Positions 13,187-26,100 of a stretch of 64,000 bases of DNA are shown here, in pieces. Numbering within the stretch: the stretch's first letter is position 1; every line of letters starts with the position of its first letter. Under the pieces are notes generated by a model. It was given only the letters and a program-made list of their open reading frames with translations, did no database searches and was not told the origin of the DNA. Origin of the DNA: Cenococcum geophilum 1.58. Lineage: Eukaryota > Ascomycota > Dothideomycetes > Gloniales > Gloniaceae. The position numbers and the translations under genes were made by a program. The stretch covers positions 1,984,001-2,048,000 of the forward strand of contig KV748179.1 in the NCBI GenBank assembly GCA_001692895.1, in the 5' to 3' direction.

Positions 13187-14022
13187 ATGGTAATAATATA
13201 ATTAAATGGTGTATATACTATAGAGGAGGTATAGTATAAGTTTACTAGTAAAACTTCTAAAAAGGATAAGCAGATTATATCCGGGTTTAGTATTAGTAGC
13301 GCTTATTTATACAAGATTAAAGGGGCGGTTAAGGATATTGTAAATAAGAGTAATGTAATATCTATACGCTTCCAAGACCGAATAAATTACGCTATTTAAA
13401 GTAAGATTATAGCTAAAATCATTAATTAAATTCTAGAGTCCAGTAATGCTCCGGTTGGGTGGACTAAGAAAATGGATTAATATCTCCTTACTTGCACGCG
13501 GTTAAATATATATAAGAAAGCTGGCCGGGCTAGTGCCGAATTAGGACTTTGGTATAGAGCTATAAATTCTGCTATAGGGTACCCTTATGCAGAGCCTTAA
13601 GATATATATTAATCTCTTTTACCTAAATATGTTAACAAATATGACGTTTAGGGTCTTATAATCTATATATACTAAGATTTAGAGAATATACTATGGTCTA
13701 TAATTTATATGGACTTAGGTGCTAGTCTACTTTAAACTAACTTAATAAAAGGGTGGACGAGTCTTTTAGATTTTTTTAAATTTCTTAATATTGCCTAGGA
13801 TGCTAGAGTTAACTTAGAAATGGAGGAGTTATAGGTAGATATACTAATAATTATGCTAGTTTGGAATATGGGACTTTTAAAGTATATAATATAATAAACG
13901 CTTAAAGCCTTTAAGGATATAATTGTTTTCGTAGTTATGAATATACACGGTATATAGTATTAGTCCTTATAGCTTTAAATCTAATACTGTTTAGAGTCTT
14001 AATTATTTACTAGAAGCCTTAC
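13187..14022 (+). pseudogene. Unknown RIP-degraded frame, interrupted by the gypsy element (first part)
   Basis: A plus-strand frame from ATG at 13,187 runs to the gypsy insertion point. It is broken only by TAG/TAA and includes SGFSISSAYLYKI and APVGWTKKMD. At 14,022 it stands two bases into a codon. Removing the gypsy element and one target duplication brings in the T at 22,930, and the same frame continues for a few tens of codons. The protein family was not recognised. It lies beside the Plavaka transposase and could be that element's second gene or part of an older unrelated repeat. Confidence 0.55.
14018..14022. repeat. Target-site duplication CTTAC, left copy
   Basis: CTTAC directly precedes the gypsy element. 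The identical CTTAC follows it at 22,925-22,929. A 5-bp duplication is normal for LTR retrotransposons. Confidence 0.92.
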
Positions 14023-14237
14023 TATAAGGGGATCTTATAGATAGGGGGCTATAAGGACACGATTGGAATAGGATAGATTGGTGAAAGAGACGAATCCTTG
14101 AGGAGGTAAGGCCTTTGGGATCGTGGAGACTATATACTACGGGCACGTGCCTCCGGCACGTGACCGGCGACTATCTAAGGGGCGTCCTAGGGTTGTCCTA
14201 AGGGCAACCTAAAGTGTCCGCAATAATATCCCTTACA
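14023..14237 (-). repeat. 3' LTR of the gypsy chromovirus
   Basis: 215 bp, co-linear with the copy at 22,710-22,924 with scattered transitions. It contains a GGGCACGTGCC...GGCACGTG palindromic segment. The left end TATAAGG is probably TGTAAGG changed by RIP, and the right end is CCTTACA, giving the TG...CA ends expected. Confidence 0.92.
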
Positions 14238-14250
14238 TTGCCCCCCCCTT
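14238..14250 (-). other. Polypurine tract of the gypsy element
   Basis: On the minus strand, AAGGGGGGGGCAA directly precedes the 3' LTR. This is the position and composition of the plus-strand DNA primer in LTR retrotransposons. Confidence 0.8.
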
Positions 14251-15284
14251 CTTGCGGTTGGCCCCCGATTGCCATTACCTTGTGGTAGGGAGATTATAAG
14301 GGCTCGTTCTAGAAGAGGTTTAGAGAGATATTGGAGAGGTATTAGTATACTGCTGTATATTATCTATCTATCTAACCCCTACTTTAAACTCCTAAAAAAC
14401 CTTAGTAAGGGAAAAACGTAACTAAAGAAAAGACGCGAGGATTGCTAGGAGACCTATTAGAAGCCTATTGGAAGCATGCCGGTGACTACCTAGGCTAATA
14501 TAGGGATTTTTATGCAACTTTGCTTTTAAGCCTTTATGCCAGTTTATAATTAATTATAAGTATTATAGGCAATTTAGTGTTCTAGTATAGTTCCGTAGAA
14601 CCTTTTAGTATAGGATTTAATATATAGAGCCTTAGCTTGCCATTATCTTTAACTACTAAGATATAGTCTATAATTCTTTCTTATAATCCTTTTCTTATAA
14701 TCCTCTACGTTACTAATATATTACTCCCGCATTTGCCCTTAGGCTATTAGATACGGTTAAGGTATTAATTAATTAGTTAAAGAGACTTGTCTCTTAAGAT
14801 TTGGTGCATATACTTTTAAATCTAGTAGTCCTATGCTATATATTTAGCGTAGCTCTACTACCTAGCAAATAGGGACATTTTATAATAGCAATTATAGCTA
14901 TTATGCGATTATTAAGAACGTCTATAACGTTATTCTTTAATACTATAGTATCGTTTTAGGTCTAATTTAACCTATATACGTCTTTAATTTAACATCTTAA
15001 TTACCTTCCCCCGGCCGCGTAGTTAGTTTTTATAAGGAAGTAATAGTTAAATAACTTATACGCGTGTTTCCTTCCTTCTAAATAGCGCTATTATAACAGA
15101 GTTATATTAGTAAGGTTGCGGCTATTTACTAGAAGAGTATTAAAAGGTGAAGTATAAAAACACCTTGCTTATCGAGCTACTCCTTTTCTTAAACACCTTA
15201 CTTCTTGCTATTAACCGTCGTCTAATTTTGGACGTATCTTCGATATATTATTAAGATTTTCTTCTTTTCCATTATTAATTTAAT

Positions 15285-16384
15285 ATGCCTCTTTGTTCTC
15301 CTACTAACTGCTCTTCTAAGTAGATTCTATAGCGTATTCTAGCCCTGCCTTTACATATAGAACCCCAACCTCCGCTAACTTGCAACTAGTGCTAGTCCTG
15401 CCTAAATGATTTTGCCTATACGTCTTTAAAAGACCAGAAATCTAATGATAGGATTCTGGAGGCTTATAATAAGACGCACTGCGTCTAATCTAATACCTTT
15501 AGCCCTTATAATTAATGCATGCGTACTAAGAGCAGCAGTTACGTTAAGGTAAGTTTTTCTATTCTTAATAGATTTCTATTACTAACTTTAAGCTTTAATA
15601 GCCTAGGCCTAAGTGGCGACAATCCTTTAATATCCTTAACTACTACATTACCCGGGCTTTATCTTATTTTAGCGCTAACACTAAACATCTTAGTCACATT
15701 TAAGACTATATTACAGCCATCTACACCACCTATAATTCTTAGTAAGCTAGCCAGTAACGCCTGATATAAGAGTAAGGTTAGTATACTAAGGATAGGGTGC
15801 AGGATAGGGGTAATAAGAAGAAGGTCGCTGTCTACTATAGAAAGGAGTTTGCGTATACGCGTTAAGTTTTAAAAGAGCATAATATGATATAGTATTAGGT
15901 AGGTTACCGTTCGGGCACCTAGCGGATAGGTAACTAACAGTTGCTATAGCAATGTCTTAGTGGTTCTAGACTATGCCAGCCAGCCAACGTCTCTATTTAT
16001 TCTAGGCTTAAGCGTGTCTTTATTAACTATAAGCTTACGCTATAAGAGCTTTGTTAGTATTAGTTTGGACCTGATATTAGTATTAAGCGTTTAAGAGTCT
16101 CTACTCCATCTACACCTTATTATCCTCCCCCTATTTTTATGCCTACTTATACCCCTACTAAGGGGTCTAGATCCCATTCTCGTTAGCTATCACTTAGTGG
16201 CCCAATAGATACTAATCCTACTCCTAAGGGTAAGGCATAGTAGCTTTTCGGATTAGGTATTTAGGATTTATTTTTGTATATAGTAGCAATTAAGGACCTT
16301 AATTAGGTGCTTGGGAAGGCCTTAAAAGGCTTCTGGGAAGGGCCTAGAAGCCCTAGGAATAATGTTCCTAATATAGATAAATGA
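15285..16384 (+). pseudogene. Antisense frame with a canonical intron inside the gypsy element
   Basis: The frame runs opposite to gag-pol, between the chromodomain and the 3' LTR. Exon 1 is 15,285-15,548. A 53-bp intron (15,549-15,601) starts GTAAGT, has a TACTAAC branch site and ends AATAG. Exon 2 starts at 15,602 in the right phase and continues through TAG/TAA (former Gln) to a TGA at 16,382. Without splicing the frame stops early; with it, about 348 codons form a coherent hydrophilic protein with motifs such as PRPKWRQSF, VQDRGNKKK and a Pro/Ser/Thr-rich end. The family was not recognised. An intron in this orientation would survive retrotransposition because the genomic RNA is the opposite strand. 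Confidence 0.55.
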
Positions 16385-16499
16385 ATAGAAATACAATTCT
16401 AGCAAAATGCCCTATTAACTCTATGCTATGTACGTGAAAAGGCTAAGGACCTGTCCTGCCTTAGGCCGTAGCCCTATCCCTATGGTTTCTAAAGCCTAT

Positions 16500-19400
16500 C
16501 CGTTCTATATCCGATTTAACCTATTTACTCTTTTCGCGAGCTTTCTTTATAGGTCGCGATGACACCGTAGTATTAGAGCGCTTTCTATGACTTGTAGATT
16601 GTAGACCTTAGTCCCAATATTCTTTTAGAATATCTTTGCAATAATTGAGGTAATCCTCTGGTTCCTATATAGAGTCCTTAGCGGGCTAGCCTAGCTATTT
16701 GACTTTAAATTAAAGCTTGTTCTTGATAGACTTATAGCGTAGTATAGCTTCGACCTTGTACCGCTCGCCCACCACCTTAGGGTGTTCAATTGGGCCTAGA
16801 CGGAAGTTCTTTTCTAGTAGTGGTCTATGCCATAGCTCTAGTAGGTTTATGTAAAACACTAAATATATATAGGCTATAGATAGGGGTAGCTAGAGACGAT
16901 AGGCTAGCTTATTAATTCGTTCCTTGACTTAGAAGGGACCTAGGTATCTTATATTAAGCTTCTTTAATAGTCAACGGGTCTTAATATTCGTTGCACGTAA
17001 TAAAACCTTATCGCCTACTCCAAAATGCTTGTTCTAGTGCTTGCGGTTATACTAAAGTCTCTACTACTCTTGGGCATCTTGTAGGCTCTACTTTATATGC
17101 TTCTATTACTCCTCCTATTCCTAGAGGTATCCTTATACTCTCTAGTAGATATCCTTAGACTTCCTGGTAGGATCCTATAACTAATTATATGGTCTTAGCT
17201 AGTGATTATTAGGTATATTATTAAACCTAAATAGTTGGACGCTATAGGTAATCTGGATTAGTGTATACTTATATAATACGTATTACTTTAAATTATAAGC
17301 GTACTCCGCGTACGGAAGTAGCTTGCACTAGTTGTCTTGCTAGTAGTTTAAATATATTTATAGGTAAGACTCCAGTTCCTAGTTCTGGCGTTCCGTTTAC
17401 CTATCCGTCTGCGGGTAGAAAGCCGTACTATAATAGTAGTCTATCTTTAAATGGAAGTATAGATCTAACTAGTACTAACTTATAAAGACGCTGCCCCTAT
17501 TAATAATAATAAAGTGCGGCTAATCTACTTTAAGAAAGCATTTCTCCTTAATTAGATTAGTAAGCGCTTATGTGTTAATTGTCTTATTAACGGGAAGGTA
17601 TTAGACGTACTTTAAAAACTTATTAATAAGTATAAGGACCGAATTATATATTTGTCCTTAGCCATCTTTAGATAGCGGGAGATCTGTAATAAAGTTTATA
17701 GCGTAATGTCGCTATAGCTTACTAGCGGGGGGAACTAATTTAAGTAGACCCTATAGCTTATACCTATAGATCTTATATACTTAACACTTCTTACAATAGC
17801 TAATATACTCCTTTACTTCCTGCTTAAGCCTTAGCCAATAGTATTTGCGCTAAAGTAATTCTACTATTTTTGCTTAACTATAGTAGCCGCCTAGGGGATT
17901 ATTATAATTCTTTATAAGAATCTTCTGTTATAGATTTGCTTCTTGTGGCACCTAAACCTTACTACCTTTACGCAGTAGGCCTATTAGGTCTAGTTCCTAA
18001 TAGTAGCGCCTAGCAGCTTCCTTTCCGTCACGTTTCCGGTCTACTTTTGCATTAAAGGTAGTATAGGAAGCGTCCCTCTATTATACCTTATGGATAAGAT
18101 CCGTTAACCCTTTAGATAGTTCCTAGGTAAAAGCTGTTTTATTCTATACTACTCTAAGTATAAGACTAGATAGTACTATAGATCTTATAACTCTTTAATA
18201 TATATATATTAGGAAGGCCGCTATAAGGTTAAAGTCCTTTAGTTATTATAGGGCTCTAAGTTCTAATTGCTCTATAGCTTCGCTATTTATTTAAGGGGAT
18301 AGCTTAGCAATTAGAGATAGTATATTACTAGGTTCTAAGAATATATTAGGGACGTCCTATCCAGGTATATTTAAACCCTTATTAGTAACGGACTGGGTAC
18401 TAGCTAAAACGTTAGTAGAAACTAATAGGGCTTATACCGCCTAAGACTTAGTGTATAGAGTTGTAGGTACTTAAATATCCTATACCTAGAGCTTATTCTG
18501 TAATGTAGGGAGTAAGATGTCTATTATCTATTTTCCTTCTCCTATTTTAAAGCCTTTAGTATAGTCTAGCCATTGTGACGGTCTATTGGCAGGGTTGTTT
18601 TCCCCTAGCTTATATTTAATCTTAAAATTAAATTGCGTAAGCTCCTTTGCCTATCTAGCTTATTAAGGTATAAGCTCCTTTATAGTTATAAAGTAGCGTA
18701 GATTATAGTAATCTAAGAGTATATGAGTGGTATGGCTCGCGTGCTTAAGGTAGTGTTGCCACTATTTAAAGCAGTTAACTATAGCCAGCAGTTCCTTGTT
18801 ATGGGTATAATACCTAACTTTAGGTCCCTAGAATTTTCTACTATAAAATGCTACTAGTCTCTAATAGAGCTAGGTAGCGTCCGGATACTTATTAGGTTGC
18901 AGTAGGATACTAGTAAGGGCAAAATTTAATATATTAGTAATTATTATTAATAGCTAATCTAGGTTAAAATACCGCAGCAATAGAGCTTCTATAAACTTTA
19001 CGCGAAGTTTCTAAAAGGCCTCCTAAACCTTTCCGGGCCATGACTATAGCTTATACTATTTAGTTAGTCCCTTTTTAGTTTTCTTCCTTACCACCTTTAA
19101 GCTTTTTGCTCCTTAGGTTAGGTCTTAGGAAGCTTCCGTAATATAGTTAAATAGGTATTGGGTGATATCTAAGTAGTTATAGATAAAGCGCTTATAGAAA
19201 TTGGTAAAGCCTAGGAATACTTAAATATCCTAGTAGCTCTTTAGCTCCGGCCACTCCTAGATCGTCTATACCTATACTAGGTCTATAACTATACCTATAA
19301 GCGTTACGATGTAACCTAGGAACTTGACCTGCTTGGTGTTAAAGATATACTTTAACGCCTTAGCGTAGAGGCCCTAATTATCTAAACGTTCTAGTACTTT

Positions 19401-21000
19401 GCGGATGTGTTGCTTGTGTTAATCCTTGTCTTCTAAGTAAATTAAGATGTTATCTAAATAGACGACGTATGTGCGGTTGACTAGTCCCCCTAAGGCTCTG
19501 TAAATGTATGATTAGAATGTTGTAGGCGCATTAGCTAGCCCGAAAGGCATTACCTAATACTTAAAGTGGCTGTATTAGGTCTTAAAAGCGGTCTTCTACT
19601 TATCCCCTTCTTTAATACAGAGCCTATAATAGGCGTCTCGTAGATCTAGCTTCGTGAAGATCTTCGCCCTAGATAGTTAATCTAGCATTTTACTAACTAG
19701 TGGTAGTAGGTAACGGTTTTTAATTATAATCTTATTAAGACCGTGATAGTCTACGCATAGCCTTATAGTTCTATCTGGTTTTAGGATAAAGAGAATTGGT
19801 GCGCCTGACGGCGACTTACTAAGCTGGATCCATCCCTTTTCTAGTAAGCTATTAAGGTACTTCCGTAGGATCTTAAGCTTTTTGCGCGAGAGGTTATAAA
19901 TAGGAAGGTTCGGCGGTTACTTACCTTCTTCTAGATTAATTATATGATCGTACTCCAAGTTCTGCGGTAGGACTTTAGCTCTCCTACCTAAAAATACCCT
20001 TAGTAAGTCCCTTAGGCCTGCTAGAATATTTAATAAATTAGGGTCGCGTTCGTCTTCCGCGTTATTGTTGGGTAGGTTTTAGAGCTCCCTTAGGATGCTT
20101 ACGGGCAGCGTTGTGCGCTGTAGTGGTTGCTTGTATATAGTTGCTACCGTATATTAAACCGTTTTATACGGTAGCTAGTAGAGGGTAGGGAACTCCTTAA
20201 CGCAGCGTTTAAGGTGCTGTAGTATACTCTCTATATATTACTTAAGCCAGAGTAACCTATAGCGGTTAAAGTATCTTATAAGATCCTTAAGATCGCCGCC
20301 TCCCTATAATATCTCCGCGACCTATCTAGTGGTTCCCTATAGGGTTTCCATTATAGAGGGGTTATTACCTATGCTAGGCTTTATACCCATCTTGCTATTA
20401 AATAGGGGTTAGATTTAATACTCCTTTAGGTATAAAGTATACACTATTTTGCCTAGGGCTATATTCTCTAGAATATCCTTTAGGCTTATTAGTAATATAC
20501 GCCCTTTTAAATCTTTATTATTCTACTATTTAAAGGCTCTAGTCTTAAAGTATATCTTAGGATCTGCTTCCGTAAGCTAAGGGTATCTAAGGATAAGGTT
20601 ATAACCTATGAAGTTAGCCGCCTAGAAGGGTTATAGGCCGACTACCTTAGTGCGGTTATGTATATCGGCTACTAATACTATAAGCTTATGGGCACTATAT
20701 AGCTTAATCTAATACTTATCTAGGAAGCCTATAATAGGTTTCCGCCACCTTTACAATGGGATAAGTTTATACTCTTTTACTAAATTATATTATATAAGAT
20801 TAATTTCGGCGCCGCTGTTATATAGTGCTTAGAACTATTATACCTTACCTATAGGGAGTGTTATTTCTAGCTTAACAGTAATACGGAGAGTTTCTCCTTT
20901 TATATCTTGCCCTAGTTGCAGCTGGGAGAGGTCCATAACTAAGGCTTTTCTTTTTTTAAATTGTTAGTGTAGTTGTCGCCCTACTTGTTTTTCTAATGGG
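16500..21000 (-). pseudogene. Gypsy pol: protease, reverse transcriptase, integrase, chromodomain
   Basis: Signals read on the minus strand, in protein order: aspartic protease NSGAEINLI with the active-site Asp lost (20,819-20,808); RT motif MPFGLANAP (19,550-19,524) and active site YLDN for YLDD (19,460-19,449); integrase zinc-binding CKKC (17,795-17,784); integrase core INFITDLPLSKDG (from 17,699), where family members have a catalytic Asp before FITDLP; chromodomain (16,760-16,612) starting YKVEAIL and containing FKVK-LG-PAKDS--EPEDYLNYC. Most interruptions are TAG/TAA. The small open frame at 17,261-17,485 on the plus strand is a shadow. Confidence 0.9.
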
Positions 21001-21099
21001 ATTTACCTCTAGAGTTTTCTCTTAACTTCTTAGAGTGTTCCTATAAAGGTACTAGATGGGTATTAAGTTAACCCTAGAAGTCTTTCCCGTTATTTAAGG

Positions 21100-22650
21100 T
21101 TCCTAACTTTAACCCTTCTAAAGTTCTCTTTAAGAACGGCTTCTTTAAAGGTTGGGTCTGCCCTATATTACTACTAGAGTGCCCACGCTTTTAGTGACCC
21201 CTTAGCTTCCTACTGGAAGAGGTCTGGTTCCTTACCGCATCCTTGGCGTTTAGAACCGCTTGTTTAAAATCCATATATACGGTAATCCGCGGTAGGGCTC
21301 CTACGCGCTTTATTTCGTTATAAATTACTAACTTAATTCTAGCCCAGATAAATCCAATCTTCTCCTTTTTATAGACGCTGCCGTTCTTATTTTTAAAGGG
21401 CTCTAGATCCATCTATTAAGTATAAGTTTTTATAAAGTTTATAAACTAGCGGAAGTCTTAATAGTCTAGCTGCGTACCATTCCAGAATTGATCTGCATTA
21501 TTATATTATATAATATATAGATCTTAGGTCTAACCCTTTAGGAAGGTCTATAGCTATAGCCATATTATAATTTACTCTTTATTAAGTTAATTAAGCGCAA
21601 TCTAGTTTAGTAATTAGTCTTTAATCTTGCTAATAATCCAGCGTGTACGCTCTTTAGTATTATCTTATATTATTAGCATCTTAAAGAAGTTGTCTACCTC
21701 GCGAACCTAATTGTCTAGCTGTTAGGCGTTAAGTCTATAATAAAGTTCTAGACTGCTAGAGGCCTTAGCCAGTCGGTTTATATCCTTTTTCTATTTATTG
21801 CGTAGGTGCCTCTTTAAGTCTTCTATACCTCCTTAGGTAGGTATTAGGTAGCCCCTAGGAAGCCCTTAGCCTTAACTAGGTTATAAAAGAATTTACCTAG
21901 CTTGGATTAAACCCTACTAGATCTAGATTTGCCCTTAAAGGGTTCTAATATATTTATTAGTGGCTTCCTCCTATATAGCTTCCGAGAGCCTTATAATAGC
22001 TTCCTAATATCTATCTTAAAGGAGATTGGTATAGGGCTCTTAACCTTCTAAACTTAGGCCTAGAAAGGCTCCTGCTATAGAGGTAGTATTAGTACTAGTA
22101 GCTAGTATAGGCTTCCCAACGGGGCTCGGGTCTTAAGTTAGTGATTTACTTAGATTACCTAAAGGGATAGGCCTGCTTAGCTTATAAGTAGTCTATATAC
22201 CGCCGCTATGCTAATTATAGGCTAGTGGTCTTCTGGGAGGGTTCCGGTTGGTTCCCTAGTTAGATATATTAGTATATTTCTCTAGCATTTCTAGCTTAGG
22301 GGAAGATCTTAGAGTTGCCTTTGGCGCTTAATCTTCTAATTGGCCTAGGTAGAGCTGGAGGGGTTCTAGCTACTTTTTAGTAGTATTATAACTGTTATAG
22401 AGGGTGTTTATATTTTCCTTAGCGTTGCTAGTAACCGTAGGTATATGAGAGTCTTCGAGCTTCTAGAGCATCTAGGTATTAGGGCTTGTTCGGCCGTCTT
22501 GCCTAAAGGGTTATATTGTCGCAATCTCTTACTATCGGAGGGACCTTCCTGCCTTTACGCGACGGCTTTCCATAAGGTATCCGTGGAGTTTCCGTTTAGG
22601 TTATCGCGAGATTTTTAAGGAGGATAGTAGTTATAAACAAAAGATATAAA
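21100..22650 (-). pseudogene. Gypsy gag, RIP-degraded
   Basis: This lies between the 5' LTR (22,710) and the protease. A 73-codon open stretch at 21,191-21,412 (MDLEPFKNKNGS...) is a surviving piece of the Gag C-terminal half, rich in Lys and Arg. No intact CCHC knuckle was located. Assignment is by position in the element. Confidence 0.6.
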
Positions 22651-22709
22651 CAAATAATCTGGTCCTTAAAGCCGACTACCCTTTTAAAAAAGAGTAGGAA
22701 GGATTCGAA

Positions 22710-22924
22710 TATAAGGGGATCTTATAGATAGGGGGCTATAAGGACACGATTGGAATAGGATAGATTAGTAAAAGAGACGAATCCTTAAGGAGGTAAGGCC
22801 TCTGGGATTATGGAGACTATATACTACGGGCACGTGCCTTTGGCACGTGACCGGCAACTATCTAAGGGGCGTCCGGGGGTTGTCCTGAGGGCAACCTAAG
22901 GTGTCCGTAATAATATCCCTTACA
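22710..22924 (-). repeat. 5' LTR of the gypsy chromovirus
   Basis: 215 bp and alignable end to end with 14,023-14,237. Differences are mostly C/T and G/A. It is followed by the right copy of the CTTAC target duplication (22,925-22,929). Confidence 0.92.
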
Positions 22925-22929
22925 CTTAC

Positions 22930-23030
22930 TTAAAAGGGTATATTAAAGCGGTCTTAATTAAGCTAAAATATTAATCCTAGATAGGTAAAACGTCCTAGGC
23001 GTATTAACCCTCATTCTTAGGTTGTATATT
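22930..23030 (+). pseudogene. Continuation of the unknown frame interrupted by the gypsy element (second part)
   Basis: The frame of 13,187-14,022 continues in phase after the right target duplication, reading through TAA/TAG as KRPRRINPHS and on. Its true end is not clear. Confidence 0.45.
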
Positions 23031-23194
23031 TTAATATACTTTTAGCTTCGCCTATTATATTAGTTTTATAAAGAATATTTTCTATAATTAGAGGAAGCGT
23101 ATTTAGCGGTAATCTACTATAGCAAATTGCCCTTTAACTCGCGCGTATTATATTCTATTAGCGAAAGTATTTACCTTAGGCTTATCTACTTTAC

Positions 23195-26100
23195 TTTACT
23201 CTTTACCTCTACTACCTTAACTAACTCTTACACGGCGCCTCTACGCGACATTAATTAGTTAATTAATTAGTTTAACCGCCAATTGCTACTTTAAGCTGCG
23301 ACTTATTTTCTAAAACTACGGCAATCTACCTAGTAGATTAACTCTTATAATTGGTTTGTCTTACTTACCTACTTTTAACTTGCACCTTTACTAATTACTA
23401 ATTAGATTTTTCCACTTTTATATAGCAACGCTCCACTCCTTCTTTATTCCATTTTAGTATCTTTACGCATTATAATAAAAAACTTAGATATTATAAAGGG
23501 ATAGGATATTAATGCTTATCGCCTTAAGGAAATTAAGAGATATAATATTAGATAATATATAAGAGGCTAGGCTTAAAAAACCTATGTTTTATACTGCTAA
23601 AGATAAAAAACCGTGCAATTAGTTTATTTAGAAGATTCTTAGCAACTTAATTAAGAAGGAATGTGTTTTAAACAGCTAGTCTAAATAGGCTATTGTTTCT
23701 TTTATATTATCCTAGAGAACTAATACTACTAAATAGTAAAATAATATAAAGTTGGAAGTTAAACCTAATTTAAACCTATAATAATACTAGCATATATATT
23801 TGCTTCTAAGCCAATCTCTAAATTATATGGTTTTATATCACTAAATAAGCCGTTTTTACTTAAAAATATAACCTTCTAGTTTTAAAAAAATAAACCTAAT
23901 TACCTAAAGCACTGTAGAGCTTTATATAGTCTATAAAATTTAAAGGGCAATATAGAAACTCTAATAGTTAAAGAAATTAGTTTCTTACTATTTTAAGAGG
24001 TTTTAGTATTAGTAGGTTTTATTTTAAATAAGAATAAAATTACTTAGCTTAACGTGGTTACTAATAAGGAGGTTTATATTACCTAGTAAGGGCTATTATA
24101 AGCCTTATTTTAGTAGTATATGCTATATAATAGGAGTAAAGTGGAATTTCTACTTAAGAGTACGGATTGTAAGTCCCTTTAATAACATCTAGCTATCTAT
24201 ATATTAATAATTATAGCTAAGTATTTAATTATAAAAGTACCGTACTAATTACTAAACAAGTAGTGTATAAACCCTCTTAGAATTACCGATTCTTTAACCT
24301 ATAGTATTTACATACTAAGGCCGCACTTAAGAAACGGTAGAAGATTACACCTAAGCCGATCTACAAGCACTTAGATGTTAAGTTTATTAATAAAGACAGT
24401 AAGAATAAGAGCGATGCTTTATCTATCTTATTAATATACAGCGGCATTTTAAGTTTATTAAGTCCGAAGAAACGTAATTATAAAAGGGAGTAACCTACTA
24501 GAGGTATCTATGGGTAAATTGCGGCAAACTACAGCAAGCTGCTAGGAATAGCCGCAATAATCTAGTTATCTAGCCTATAGATAATCCTAATAATATAAAG
24601 CACGGCAAGGATAATTGCGATACTTCCTAGAGTAAAACTGCTTTATATCCCTAATTAGCTTAGACTCTATATAATAATTTAACACTATACCTATAAAAGC
24701 TTTCCTTAGTAAAATTATAGAAACTAATATAATCTAAGATACCTTAGGTAAAAATGCGCCTAAGGATAATATAACCTAAGCTAAGAAGATATAGGCTATA
24801 ATGCCTATTACGTAAAGGTATAAATATATAGTTATATAGAGTATATCTTAAATTAGACTAATATTAGCTCTTTTTAGATTTTAAGAGGCCGCTATAGCTA
24901 AAGTAGGAGGTAAGGTTTAATAAATAGAGTAGTAGATATATAAACGTTTAGCTAAGCTATGCAGAGTTCCTAAAAAGGCCGTCTTAGTAAAGAACCTGGT
25001 CCCCATTTCTAGTAAATAGGGTTTAAATCCGAAGTTTAAATTATTCCTATACTAGCTATATAGCGTATCTAAGATATTCTACTAAGAGCGCACGCAACTA
25101 AATGGTAGGGTTTTTACTAATAGTATAGGAACCGGAAAAATCGTAACCACGTACTTAACTATTGTTTTTAATTACTACTATGCTATAAACCTGGACGAAG
25201 TAGCTGTTAATTAAGCGGCTAGAAATACGAATTAGCATCTATAAAAGGATAATTAGGCTAAAGACGCCAAGTGTCCTAGCTAGGATAAGATGCCTTTTCT
25301 ATACTTATATATAAATTAAAACGCTATATCTATAATGCGAAGACAGTATAGTATAAATCTAGTTATTATAATTCTAAATATAATTACTAGCTAGAGAGAT
25401 AATTATATCTTATTATTTAAGGACTCTACGCTTATAATAAAAGAGTAGACGCTACTACGGTTTGCAATATACTATAAGACAAAAGGTATATTTAAAGGAA
25501 TAGCGCGACTAAACCTTTAGAAATAGCTTTAAATAGGGACTTTAGGGGACTAATTAGATTATAATGCGATAAATAATAGTTAGACTCTTATAGGTAAAAA
25601 GAAAACGCCCTACTTATAGTTCTGTAACGGCCCTCTATAGAAGTATATAGACCGTCACAACTACGCTCTTTAGTAGAATCTTACAGGATAAGTTTTATAA
25701 TAAAAAAAATTAAGAAACTTATATTAACTAATTCCTTCGTTCTTAAAAAAACATATAGTACCGCTATACTTAAGATTCTTTACCTAGGCTATTTCTAGTA
25801 TAGTAATAAAGAATAGTGTTATAAATATGTGCTGGTTTATTATAAGCGCCCTTAAAGATATAGATTGGGCAACTGCTTAAGCTAACCTAGTATTCTTAGA
25901 AAATACACGTCCGCGGAAGTTAATAAAATAGCTAAACTATAGACCCAATTTTTAAAGCAGGGAAGAAGTAACCCTAAAAGTGCCTTGTAGTCTACGATAT
26001 ATAAAAAATCGGTTAAGGTTAGTGGCCTAATTCTTGTAAATTTTCTTATTTACCGTAACCGGGATGCTATTAACTTTAATAACCGAAAACTAAAAACTGT

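Larger units (their letters stand above)
14023..22924 (-). mobile_element. Complete Ty3/gypsy chromovirus, RIP-inactivated
   Basis: The 8.9-kb element is bounded by two 215-bp LTRs and a 5-bp target duplication. Coding order on the minus strand is Gag, aspartic protease, reverse transcriptase, integrase, chromodomain, which is the gypsy order. Catalytic residues are lost by G-to-A type changes: DSGA is NSGA in the protease and YLDD is YLDN in the RT. A chromodomain after the integrase places it in the chromovirus lineage, whose chromodomain directs integration to marked chromatin. About 2.2 kb between the chromodomain and the 3' LTR holds an antisense frame. The region next to the 5' LTR does not start with the usual TGG primer-binding site. 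Confidence 0.92.

Noticed and set aside
22690..22709. tRNA-like TTCGAATCC next to the 5' LTR as primer-binding site
   Set aside because: A normal site starts with TGG and matches a tRNA 3' end. This fits only the T-loop consensus and may be chance.
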